Under the pieces are notes generated by a model that saw only the letters and a program-made list of their open reading frames with translations, was not told the DNA's origin and did not search any database. From Flavimobilis sp052324925 (GTDB lineage: Bacteria; Actinomycetota; Actinomycetes; Actinomycetales; Cellulomonadaceae): 64,000 nucleotides of DNA. Position 1 is the first letter of the stretch. The number at the start of each line of letters is the position of its first letter. The stretch lies in NCBI GenBank assembly GCA_052324925.1, contig JBQPRE010000001.1. The stretch is one strand, 5' to 3'. Positions 16,010 through 23,489 of the stretch are shown piece by piece. A program made the translations under genes and the position numbers.

Positions 16010-16725
16010 GAGATTCCCCCGGCACGTGCGGTTGCGGCGGCTGGGGTCGCGGCGGCCGGGGTCGCGGCGGCGAAGCGCCGGGCCGTGAGGAGGGGGTCGG
16101 TGATGGCGCCGCCGACGACGACGGCGCTCGCGCCGGCCGCGAACGCGGCTGCGACGTCGTCGGGCGTGCGGATGCGTCCCTCGGCGATGACGGTGAGCCC
16201 GCGTTCGGCGAGCGCGGCCACGAGCTCGAGGTCGGGGCCCTCGGGCGCCGGGCGGGACGCGGGTGTGTAGCCCGAGAGGGTCGTCCCGATGAAGGCTGCG
16301 CCGAGATCGGCGGCGCGCAGGCCTTCGTCGAGCGTCGAGACGTCGGCCATGACCGGGACGTCGACGGCGCTGACGATGGCGCGGAAGCCGGTGAGGTCGG
16401 CACCGTGGACCTCGGCGGTGGCGTCGGCTGCGACGACGTCGGCGCCTGCCGCGACGAGCCCCCGGGCGAGCGCGGGGGTCGGGGTGATGAAGGGGCGGGG
16501 GCTGCCCTCGACCTTGTGGAGGCCGATGATGGGGACGTCGGTGAGGTCGCGGACGGCGACGATGTCGTCCGGGCCGTTGACCCGGAGGCCGACGGCACCG
16601 CCGAGGAGCACGGCGCGGGCGATGACGGCGGTGATGGCGGGGTCGCGCAGCGGGCTTCCGGCGGGTGCTTGGCAGGACACGACGAGGCCGCCGCGCAGGC
16701 GGGTCGCGATCTGCTCCCGGTTCAT
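16006..16725 (-). CDS. nanE: N-acetylmannosamine-6-phosphate 2-epimerase
   Basis: A 239-residue TIM-barrel enzyme converting ManNAc-6-phosphate to GlcNAc-6-phosphate in sialic acid and amino-sugar breakdown. NanE motifs are GGLVVSCQAPAGSPL at residues 12-26, GAVGLRVNG near 43, IIGLHKV near 65 and VVAADAT near 95, with the phosphate-binding VIAEGRI and AVVVGGAITDP near the C terminus. A short Ala-Thr-Pro repeat tail (AAATPAAATPAAAT) extends the protein beyond the usual end. It is the first gene of a two-gene operon with the ROK kinase, divergent from a GntR regulator. No sialic acid lyase (nanA) gene is in the window, so the pathway may start from ManNAc. Confidence 0.92.
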   Translation of the reverse strand: MNREQIATRLRGGLVVSCQAPAGSPLRDPAITAVIARAVLLGGAVGLRVNGPDDIVAVRDLTDVPIIGLHKVEGSPRPFITPTPALARGLVAAGADVVAADATAEVHGADLTGFRAIVSAVDVPVMADVSTLDEGLRAADLGAAFIGTTLSGYTPASRPAPEGPDLELVAALAERGLTVIAEGRIRTPDDVAAAFAAGASAVVVGGAITDPLLTARRFAAATPAAATPAAATARAGGIS

Positions 16726-16759
16726 GGACCGCTACCTCTCTGCCCCCGCGGGCCGTCGA

Positions 16760-16770
16760 ATAGGTACTAT
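16760..16770. promoter_or_regulatory. Inverted repeat and -10 box in the nanE/gntR divergent promoter
   Basis: ATAG-GTA-CTAT is a perfect 4+3+4 inverted repeat in the 67-bp space between nanE and the GntR gene. TACTAT (16765-16770) also fits a -10 box for the rightward gene, so a regulator bound here could block both promoters. The assignment to the adjacent GntR protein is inference. Confidence 0.4.
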
Positions 16771-16792
16771 CCAATGTAGGCCCTCTGGGTGC

Positions 16793-17647
16793 ATGATGGC
16801 TACCAGTCAGGACAAAGTCGCCCCACCAGATGCGAAAGAGGTTCGGACCATCCTCGGCCACGACATCGCTCCCTCCTCAGCGAACGACCCCACGCCCCCC
16901 GGGGCTCGCGCGGCCGCCAGCCTTCCGCGCCGCACGACGAAGACCGACATGGTCCGCGCCCACCTCGAGACCCTCCTCACCGAGGCCGAGCCGCACACCC
17001 GGCTGCCCACCGAGCGTGACCTCGCCGCAGAGCTCGACGTCTCCCGGCCCACCGTCCGACAGGCGCTCGCGCACCTCGAGGTCGACGGCCTCGTCTACCG
17101 CGTCCAGGGCGCCGGCACGTTCGTCGCCGACCCCCGCATCACGAAGTCGATCGAGCTGACGTCGTTCTCGGAAGACATGCGGTCACGCGGCCTCGTCCCC
17201 GGCTCCCGCATGATCGTCGGGCAGACGCTCGACGCGGGTCCCCGCGTCGGCCCCGCACTCGGCATCTCCCCCGCCTCCGACGTCATCCACCTCGAGCGCG
17301 TCCGCACGGCCGACGGCTCCCCCGTCTGCCACGAGGACGTCTGGCTGCCCGGTTGGTTGGGCGCCGAGCTCGTCGAGGAGGTCATGGGCGCCTCGCTCTA
17401 CGAGGCGCTCCTGCGCCGCGGCGTCAGCGTCGTTCGCGCCGAGCAGACGATCGCCGCAACCGTGCTCGACCCGCGCACCGCCGAGCTGCTCGACGCCCCG
17501 CCGCACTCCGCCGCGCTCCACGTCACGCGGACGTCGTACGACGTGCGCGGACGCGCCGTCGAGCACGCCGTGACGACCTACCGCGGCGACCGCTACGACT
17601 ACAGCCTCACCATCCACCGCACCCCCCGTCAGGAGACTCAACGATGA
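16793..17647 (+). CDS. GntR-family (HutC subfamily, UTRA domain) transcriptional regulator
   Basis: A regulator with an N-terminal winged helix (RLPTERDLAAELDVSRPTVR, then QALAHLEVDG, GAGTFVADP) and a C-terminal UTRA effector domain (IELTSFSEDMRSRGLVPGSR, IHLERVRTADGSPVCHEDVW, EQTIAATVLD). HutC members usually sense amino sugars or their phosphates. The start is uncertain: ATG 16793 (284 residues) lies 22 bases after TACTAT, but the first codons have poor actinobacterial third-base usage. ATG 16949 would give 232 residues, closer to family length. It overlaps the DUF4127 gene by four bases and is divergent from nanE, so it probably controls both units. Confidence 0.88.
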   Translation: MMATSQDKVAPPDAKEVRTILGHDIAPSSANDPTPPGARAAASLPRRTTKTDMVRAHLETLLTEAEPHTRLPTERDLAAELDVSRPTVRQALAHLEVDGLVYRVQGAGTFVADPRITKSIELTSFSEDMRSRGLVPGSRMIVGQTLDAGPRVGPALGISPASDVIHLERVRTADGSPVCHEDVWLPGWLGAELVEEVMGASLYEALLRRGVSVVRAEQTIAATVLDPRTAELLDAPPHSAALHVTRTSYDVRGRAVEHAVTTYRGDRYDYSLTIHRTPRQETQR

Positions 17648-19137
17648 GCCCCCGCCCGTCGATCGTCCTCGTCCCCCTCGACGAGCGCCCCGTCAACACC
17701 GGGCTCGTCGCCGACGTCGCCTCGGTCGCCGGCCACCGGCTCGAGCTCCCACCCGCGGGCGCACGCGCCTCCTACCGCGAGGCCGCCAACACGGACATGC
17801 TCGCGGCCTGGCTCCGCGTGCGCGCGGCCGACCCCGACGTGGGTGCGATCGTCGTCTCGATCGACATGCTCGTCCACGGCGGCCTCATCCCCGCCCGCAC
17901 CACGCACGAGGACACCGCAACGGTCCTGCGACGTCTCGACGTGCTGCGCGACATCAAGCGCGAGCGCCCCGACCTGCCGATCCTCGCGGTCACGCTCGTC
18001 ACGCGCGCCTCGGACCACGACTCCGCGATCGAGGAGCCCGACTACTGGGCGACGTACGGCCGCCGGATGCACGCGCTCGGCCGCGAGTCCCACCAGGCGT
18101 GGGAGGCAGGTGAGCAGGCGCCCACCGCTGACGTGCCGGCCGACGTCCGCCGCGACTTCGCGCGTCGCCGCCTGCGCAACCACATCGTCAACCTCTCGGC
18201 GATCGACCTGCGCGCCGACAACGTCCTGCACCACCTCGTCGTCACGGCTGACGACACCGCGCGCTTCTCGGCCGGGTCGGTCGAGCAGGCGTGGCTCGCC
18301 TACTGGGGCGTGCTCGACCCCGCGATGAACGTGCCGATCTACCCGGGCGCCGACGAGACGGGCGCGGTCCTCGTGGCCCGCGCGATCACGCTGCTCGCGG
18401 GCGTCACGCCGCGCGTCCGGCACGTGACCGCCGACCCGGACGGCATGGAGCGCATCCCGCCGTACGAGAACGCGCCCCTCGCGACGTCGGTCCCGCGTCA
18501 GATCGCGGCGGCGGGCGGGCTCGTCGTCGACGAGGACCCCGAGCTCGTCCTCGTCGTCCACACCTCAGACCCTGCGCGCGGCGACCAGGGCGGGCCGCAC
18601 CGGGCCGCCGACGATCCCGCCGCCGCGGCGGCGCCCGTTGCGCTCGTCAGCGAGCACGTCGCGTCGGGCGTCATGGTGGCGGTCGCCGACCTCCGGTACG
18701 CGAACGGCTCGGACCCGACGCTCGTCGAGGGGCTGCGCGCGGCGGGGCTGCTCGACGAGATCGTCGCGTACGGCGGGTGGAATACCGCGGGCAACGCCCT
18801 CGGCTCGACGGTCGCGCTCGGCATCGCGGCCGTCGTTGCCGACCGCACGGGCCTGCCCGCGCGCGAGCTTGCGCGCCCGGCGCGCGTGCGACGGCTGCTC
18901 GACGACCACGCCTACCAGTCGATCGTGCGCAAGCGCGCGTGGGAGGCCGTGTTCCACGCGGACTACACGCCGCTCCCCGACGCCGAGGTTCCGGACGCCG
19001 AGGCATGGGTCACCACGCAGCTTCGGCGCGAGCATGAGAACATTTTCCCAGGTGATGCGCTTCACCTCGACAGGGTTTCTCTCCCCTGGAAACGCGCATT
19101 CGAAGTCGACATCATGTTCACTGGGGAGACCCGCTAG
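17644..19137 (+). CDS. DUF4127 family protein, function unknown
   Basis: A 497-residue protein whose opening IVLVPLDERPVNT is the hallmark of the DUF4127 family, for which I know no established activity. ATG 17644 overlaps the GntR stop (ATGA), implying coupled translation. No signal peptide or membrane segment is visible. Blocks that look conserved and functional are SIDMLVHGGLIPAR near residue 77, LVTRASDHDSAIEEPDYW near 118, YPGADETGAVLVARA near 233, TADPDGMERIPPYENAP near 260, and YGGWNTAGNALGSTVALG near 377. The many Asp, Glu, Asn and Arg residues suggest a hydrolase, lyase or epimerase. Its control by a HutC-type regulator divergent from nanE and a ROK kinase suggests an amino-sugar role; this is inference. 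Confidence 0.85.
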   Translation: MSPRPSIVLVPLDERPVNTGLVADVASVAGHRLELPPAGARASYREAANTDMLAAWLRVRAADPDVGAIVVSIDMLVHGGLIPARTTHEDTATVLRRLDVLRDIKRERPDLPILAVTLVTRASDHDSAIEEPDYWATYGRRMHALGRESHQAWEAGEQAPTADVPADVRRDFARRRLRNHIVNLSAIDLRADNVLHHLVVTADDTARFSAGSVEQAWLAYWGVLDPAMNVPIYPGADETGAVLVARAITLLAGVTPRVRHVTADPDGMERIPPYENAPLATSVPRQIAAAGGLVVDEDPELVLVVHTSDPARGDQGGPHRAADDPAAAAAPVALVSEHVASGVMVAVADLRYANGSDPTLVEGLRAAGLLDEIVAYGGWNTAGNALGSTVALGIAAVVADRTGLPARELARPARVRRLLDDHAYQSIVRKRAWEAVFHADYTPLPDAEVPDAEAWVTTQLRREHENIFPGDALHLDRVSLPWKRAFEVDIMFTGETR

Positions 19138-19218
19138 AACTTCGGTCGTGGCCGAACGGATCCTGGACAGGTACACGTCCGGTCACGACCGATGACCCGT
19201 GGTTCGCCGCGGGTGTGC

Positions 19219-19264
19219 AGGCCGGTCGGGAACGACGCCGTGGAGGGCGTCCCCGGCCGGCCTG
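19219..19264. terminator. Bidirectional terminator between DUF4127 and the siderophore operon
   Basis: CAGGCCGG (19219-19226) pairs with CCGGCCTG (19257-19264), and inside them GACGCC (19234-19239) pairs with GGCGTC (19246-19251). Convergent genes end on either side. A weaker arm pair, TCGGTCGTG/CACGACCGA at 19142-19192, sits just upstream. Confidence 0.65.
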
Positions 19265-19270
19265 TGCGCG

Positions 19271-20026
19271 TCAGAAGTAGCAGGCGACGGGCCCGTGGGG
19301 CCCCGCGACGACACTCACGGGCGTATCGAAGATCCGCGAGAGCACGTCGTCGCGCATGATCTCGTCGGGGCTGCCCTGCTCGATGACGAGACCGTCCTTC
19401 ATGGCGACGACGTGGTCGGCGTAGCGGGCTGCGAAGTTCACGTCGTGCAGGACGACGACGACGGTGCGCCCGAGCGTGTCTGCTGCGCGGCGCAGGTGCT
19501 GCATCATGGCGACCGCGTGGCGCATGTCGAGGTTGTTGAGCGGCTCGTCGAGCAGCACGTACGGCGTGTCCTGCGCGAGAACCATCGCGACGTACGCGCG
19601 CTGGCGCTGACCGCCCGAGAGCTCGTCGAGGTGCCGACCCTCGAGGTCGCTCAGACCGAGGAAGTCGATCGCCTCGCTCACGTGCCGCTCGTCGTCGGCC
19701 GTGAGCCGACCCTTGGAGTGCGGGAAGCGTCCGAGCCCGACGAGCTGGCGCACCGTGAGCCGCGTGACGAAGTGGTTCTCCTGGCGCAGGACCGAGACGA
19801 TGCGCGCGAGCTCCTTCGACGGGGTGCGCGTGATGTCGTGGCCCCCGATCGTCACGGTGCCGGCATCGAGGCCGAGCAGGCGACCCACCATGGTGAGCAG
19901 GGTCGACTTGCCTGCGCCGTTGGGGCCGACGAGCGCGGTCACGCCGCATGCGGGCAGCGTGACGTCGAGAGGGCCGATGCAGACGTCGGTCGCGTAGTCC
20001 TTGCGGACGTTCTCGAGGGTGATCAC
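19271..20026 (-). CDS. Iron-siderophore ABC transporter ATP-binding protein (FepC/YclP type)
   Basis: A 251-residue ATPase that powers siderophore uptake. Walker A is VGPNGAGKSTLL near residue 33, signature LSGGQRQRAYVAMVLAQ near 136, Walker B YVLLDEPLNNLD, and switch His in VVVVLHDVNFAARY. The pattern, including VLRQENHFVTRLTV and VGLGRFPHSKGRLT, matches FepC/YclP ATPases. The GTG start at 20026 overlaps the preceding permease stop by four bases (GTGA). It is the last gene of a four-gene importer operon controlled by a DtxR/IdeR-type box. Confidence 0.93.
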   Translation of the reverse strand: MITLENVRKDYATDVCIGPLDVTLPACGVTALVGPNGAGKSTLLTMVGRLLGLDAGTVTIGGHDITRTPSKELARIVSVLRQENHFVTRLTVRQLVGLGRFPHSKGRLTADDERHVSEAIDFLGLSDLEGRHLDELSGGQRQRAYVAMVLAQDTPYVLLDEPLNNLDMRHAVAMMQHLRRAADTLGRTVVVVLHDVNFAARYADHVVAMKDGLVIEQGSPDEIMRDDVLSRIFDTPVSVVAGPHGPVACYF

Positions 20027-21189
20027 AGACGGCCCTTTCGGAGCAGGACGGCGAGGAACACGGTGCCGCCGACGAGCTCGACGACGATCGACACCATGCC
20101 CTGCGCGTAGAAGACGTGCTTGAGCGTCACATAGGCGCCGCACAGCACGACGAAGGCGGTGAGGACGGCCAAGGGGAGAACGTGCCGGTGGCTGAACGTT
20201 CCCGCGATCTGGTACGCGATCGTGGCGGCGAGGAACCCGAGGAAGGTCATGGGTCCGACGAGGGCCGTCGAGACGGCGACGAGAACAGCCACGAGGGTGA
20301 GGGCGATGCGGGTCTCGCGGCGGTGTTCGACGCCGAGGCCCGTCGCGGCGGCCGAGCCGAGCGCGAGCACGTCGAGGCGCCGGGAGCGCAGCAGGATCGC
20401 GCCACCCGCGAGAGCCGCGAGCGGTACGACGACGGGCAGGTAGGAGGGGTCGGCGTTCGACACCGAACCGAACATGCGGGCGGTGAGGACGTCGAACTCC
20501 GACGGAGTCAACAGGCGCTGCATGAAGCTCGACACCGAGCGCAGGCCGGTTCCGAGCACGACACCGACGAGAAGCATGACGTGGAGATTCGCGAAGCGAC
20601 CCGAGAGCAGCCACCCGAAGAGCGCGACGGCGAGTGCCACCATGACGCCGATCTGCATGAGGAGCTGCGGCACGCCGGTGAGCGCCGTGAGGCCGGCGAC
20701 CCCGAGCACGTACACGCCCGCGGTCTGGACGGTCACGTAGAGCGCTTCGAAGCCGAGGATCGCGGGCGTGACGATCCGGTTGCCCGTGACGGTCTGGAAC
20801 GCGACGGTCGCGAGCCCCTGGCAGAACGCGACGACGGCGATGACGGCGATGCTTGTGGCGCGCCGCTGGGCGACGAGCCAGTAGCCCGCGCTGCCGGGGC
20901 GTCCGGGGTTGTCGAGCAGCAGGTAGGCGGCGGTGAGGCCGAGAGCGACGACGACGAGCGCGAGGACGAGGATGGTGTAGCGGCGCGCCGCGCGCTTCGT
21001 CGCGAAGGGGCCGGAGCGTCGCGCGGGCGCGGGCGCGGGCGCGTTGGGCGCGGTCGGGTGGGGTACGTCGGGCGGCGCGACCGGTGGCGCGGCCGGCGGC
21101 GCGGCCGGCGGCGCGGCCGGGGCCGCGACGGACGTTTCTGAGCTGGTCGCAGCGGTGTCGACCGCGGCCGTGGTGAGGATGTCAGCCAC
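20023..21189 (-). CDS. FecCD-family siderophore permease, second subunit
   Basis: A 388-residue permease with about nine hydrophobic segments from residue 75 on, including the TGNRIVTPAILGFEALYVTVQ region and GPMTFLGFLAATIAYQIAG, the cytoplasmic ATPase-contact helix of FecCD proteins. The GTG start at 21189 follows GGGAGG and overlaps the first permease by eight bases. It has an unusual cytoplasmic N-terminal extension of about 60 residues, Ala/Pro-rich, partly encoded by four 12-bp tandem units (21074-21121). The adjacent permease lacks this. Family and gene order suit YclO-like subunits that import catecholate siderophores. Confidence 0.9.
   Translation of the reverse strand: MADILTTAAVDTAATSSETSVAAPAAPPAAPPAAPPVAPPDVPHPTAPNAPAPAPARRSGPFATKRAARRYTILVLALVVVALGLTAAYLLLDNPGRPGSAGYWLVAQRRATSIAVIAVVAFCQGLATVAFQTVTGNRIVTPAILGFEALYVTVQTAGVYVLGVAGLTALTGVPQLLMQIGVMVALAVALFGWLLSGRFANLHVMLLVGVVLGTGLRSVSSFMQRLLTPSEFDVLTARMFGSVSNADPSYLPVVVPLAALAGGAILLRSRRLDVLALGSAAATGLGVEHRRETRIALTLVAVLVAVSTALVGPMTFLGFLAATIAYQIAGTFSHRHVLPLAVLTAFVVLCGAYVTLKHVFYAQGMVSIVVELVGGTVFLAVLLRKGRL
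21074..21121. repeat. 12-bp tandem repeat in a permease gene
   Basis: Four units of GGCGCGGCCGGC (first and last slightly changed) encode a Pro/Ala-rich repeat in the N-terminal extension of the second FecCD permease. Confidence 0.85.
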
Positions 21190-22189
21190 GACGCCTCCCT
21201 CGGACGAGCATGGTGATGAACACGATGGATCCGACGACGCCGAGGACGAGCGACACCGGGACCTCGAACGGCGCGATGATGATGCGGCCGATGAGGTCGC
21301 AGGCGGCGACGAGCCCGATGCCGAGGACGACGACCCACGGCAGGTTGGAGCGCAGGTCGTCCCCGCGGCGCAGGGCGACGACGTTGGGGACGACGAGGCC
21401 GACGAACGGCAGGTTGCCGATGACGACGGCGACGACGCCGGTCGCGACGGCGACGAGGCCTGCGCCGAGCATGATGACGCGGTCGTGGTTGAGCCCGACG
21501 TTGGTCGCGACGTCACGGCCGAGTCCCGCGACGGTGAAGCGATCGGCCGCGACAACGATCGCGACAAGGACGAGCAAGACGATCCACAGCGGCTCGTACT
21601 GGCCGCGGAACACCGAGGTGAAGGACCCCGCGAACCACACGGAGACGTACTGCAGGGAGTCGGTCGCGAGCGCGATGTAGCTCGAGACTGCGCCGACGAC
21701 GGCGCCGAGCATGATTCCGACGACGGGGACGACGAGCGAGCTCGACAGTGAGATGCGGCGCAGGACGAGGAAGAAGATCATCGTGCCGATGAACGAGGCG
21801 ACGATCGCGACGCTCATGCGGGTCATGAGGTGGGCGGTCGGGGCGATGATCGTCACGGCGAGCAGGCCGAGGCCGGCCCATTCGGTGGTGCCGGTCGTCG
21901 TCGGTTCGACGAAGCGATTCTGCGTGAGCATCTGCATGACGAGGCCCGAGACGGCCATCGCCGCGCCCGCGAGGACGAGTGCGACGGTGCGCGGGACCCG
22001 GGTCACGGCGAACATCCAGGCGCCGTCCTCGGCTCCGAGGATGTCGTACTGGCCCGTGAACAGGGAGGCGACGAGCAGCGCGAGGACTCCGAGGATCGCC
22101 AGGAGGAGCCAGGGCGCGCGGCGACGCCGGCGCGCGCGTGGCGCGTCGGCGTCGTGCGTGCCCGCGGTGCGGGCGGTGGTGATGCTCAT
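21182..22189 (-). CDS. FecCD-family siderophore permease, first subunit
   Basis: A 335-residue permease with about nine or ten hydrophobic segments after a basic start (ARRRRRAPWLLLAILG). Family signatures include RVPRTVALVLAGAAMAVSGL near residue 65, QNRFVEPTTTGTTEWAGLG near 90 and IGNLPFVGLVVPNVVALRRG near 260. ATG 22189 follows a hairpin separating it from the binding-protein gene. The QNRFVEPTTTGT form is typical of YclN-like permeases that work with FatB/YclQ binding proteins, supporting catechol-type siderophore transport. Confidence 0.92.
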   Translation of the reverse strand: MSITTARTAGTHDADAPRARRRRRAPWLLLAILGVLALLVASLFTGQYDILGAEDGAWMFAVTRVPRTVALVLAGAAMAVSGLVMQMLTQNRFVEPTTTGTTEWAGLGLLAVTIIAPTAHLMTRMSVAIVASFIGTMIFFLVLRRISLSSSLVVPVVGIMLGAVVGAVSSYIALATDSLQYVSVWFAGSFTSVFRGQYEPLWIVLLVLVAIVVAADRFTVAGLGRDVATNVGLNHDRVIMLGAGLVAVATGVVAVVIGNLPFVGLVVPNVVALRRGDDLRSNLPWVVVLGIGLVAACDLIGRIIIAPFEVPVSLVLGVVGSIVFITMLVRGRRRG

Positions 22190-22202
22190 CGGTGCTCCGA
22201 GC

Positions 22203-22229
22203 GGTGCGCGGCGGTGGGTGCCGCGCACC
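22203..22229 (-). terminator. Attenuating hairpin between siderophore-binding protein and permease
   Basis: GGTGCGCGGC (22203-22212) and GCCGCGCACC (22220-22229) form a perfect 10-bp stem with a 7-nt loop, seven bases after the binding-protein stop. It mirrors the arrangement at 12291-12323 and would favour excess binding protein. Confidence 0.7.
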
Positions 22230-22235
22230 TGGGTC

Positions 22236-23228
22236 TCAGGCTGCGGCCTCGAGGGCGTCGGCGAGGGTGTTGAGGAACTCGGTGTACGTCTGGATGCCCT
22301 CGTTCGTGTAGGTGTCGGTGGGCATGAAGACGAGCTGCTTCTTCGTGACGGCGGAGACCTTGGACAGCGGCTCAGCGCTTGCGAGGACGTTGGCTGCGGG
22401 CGTGTAGGCGGGGTCGTCGGCTGCGACGGCCGCGTCGCGGTCCATGACGAGGATCCAGTCGGGGTTGGAGTCGGCGATCGCCTCGACGGAGATGTCGTCA
22501 CCCTGGTGGTCGTCGGACGCGCCCTCGATCGTCAGGGCCGGCGTGAGGCCGAGCAGGTCGAAGAGCGGGCCGAGCGTGCGGCCGACGCTCGGTGCGATGT
22601 AGCCGATCTCGCCGCCCGACGTGGTCACGGCCATGACCTTCTGCGACGGGTCGTAGGCGGCCTTGACGCGAGCGACCGCCGCGTCGAGGTCGGCGCCAAG
22701 CTTCGCGGCCTCGGTCTGCTTGCCGAAGACCTCGCCGAGGACCGTCGCCTGGCGCTTGAGCTCGGCGTCGAGGGGCTGGTCTTCGCGCGGGTCGAGGTTG
22801 ATGATCGTCGCCTGGGGGGCGAGCTTCGCGATCGCGGCCTCGTGCTGTGTGAAGCGCTGGCCGTTGATGATGAGCTGCGGCTCGACGGCGACGAGGGCCT
22901 CGAGGTCGGGCTCGGCGTGGCTGCCGAGGTCGATGATGTCCTCGTTGGTCTTGTAGCCGATCGTCTTCGGCATGAGGGTGCGGGCCGCTGCGGTGAGCGT
23001 GACGTCCCACGCCTCGAGGGTCTCGAAGGTGCGGTTGTCGGTTGCGACGACCGAGGTGAGCGGAGCCGTGATCGACTTCGAGCCGGTGTTGTCCTCGACC
23101 GTGATGGTGGTGGACGCGCTTCCCGCGGCAGGTGCGGGGGCTGCGTCGCCATCGGCGGCGCAGGCCGTGAGGGCGAGCGCGGCGGCTGCGGCGAGTGCGA
23201 CGAGCGCGGCGGGTCGAACACGGGTCAT
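22236..23228 (-). CDS. Siderophore-binding lipoprotein (FatB/YclQ type)
   Basis: A 330-residue class III solute-binding protein. Start ATG 23228 follows GGAG; the signal peptide ends in lipobox LTAC with lipidated Cys23. The mature sequence has ITVEDNTGSKSI, VVATDNRTFETLEAW, and the FatB/CeuE/YclQ-like block GYKTNEDIIDLGSHAEPDLE, followed by LIINGQRFTQHEAAIAKLAP. Such proteins bind ferric catecholate siderophores such as petrobactin or bacillibactin-type chelates. First gene of the operon, 58 bp downstream of an iron box, so it should be derepressed when iron is scarce. The precise siderophore cannot be deduced. Confidence 0.92.
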   Translation of the reverse strand: MTRVRPAALVALAAAAALALTACAADGDAAPAPAAGSASTTITVEDNTGSKSITAPLTSVVATDNRTFETLEAWDVTLTAAARTLMPKTIGYKTNEDIIDLGSHAEPDLEALVAVEPQLIINGQRFTQHEAAIAKLAPQATIINLDPREDQPLDAELKRQATVLGEVFGKQTEAAKLGADLDAAVARVKAAYDPSQKVMAVTTSGGEIGYIAPSVGRTLGPLFDLLGLTPALTIEGASDDHQGDDISVEAIADSNPDWILVMDRDAAVAADDPAYTPAANVLASAEPLSKVSAVTKKQLVFMPTDTYTNEGIQTYTEFLNTLADALEAAA

Positions 23229-23286
23229 GGGTGGTCTCCAGGGTCGGTGCAGGGCTGGGTGCGTGCGCTGCGACGGGACCACCCTC

Positions 23287-23305
23287 TCAGGTTAGCCTCA
23301 CCTCA
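23287..23305. promoter_or_regulatory. DtxR/IdeR-type iron box
   Basis: TCAGGTTAGCCTCACCTCA matches 16 of 19 positions of the DtxR/IdeR consensus (TWAGGTTAGSCTAACCTWA, from established knowledge). It is 58 bp upstream of the siderophore-binding protein start and explains iron-dependent repression of the four-gene importer operon. Confidence 0.8.
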
Positions 23306-23396
23306 CCGCAATTACGTGATGGAAGAGTAACCAAATTCACTTCAGGTCCGCTACTCGGATGACGCGATGTCACCAAACGAGATGCTCCGGGCTCGT

Positions 23397-23439
23397 CGAT
23401 AGCGGATCCGCACGTCACACGCGTGCGGATCCGCTATCG
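23397..23439. repeat. GATAGC-type palindromic element in a divergent intergenic region
   Basis: Perfect 18-bp arms, CGATAGCGGATCCGCACG (23397-23414) and its complement (23422-23439), enclose a 7-nt loop. Unlike most hairpins here it lies between divergent genes, so simple termination is not its obvious role. Its 41-nt core has the same length and layout as the repeats at 47668-47985, with compensatory changes in the stem. Confidence 0.85.
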
Positions 23440-23489
23440 GCGGCGGACGGGGCGTACGGTCAGGGACACCCGTGTCAAAGGAGATCACC

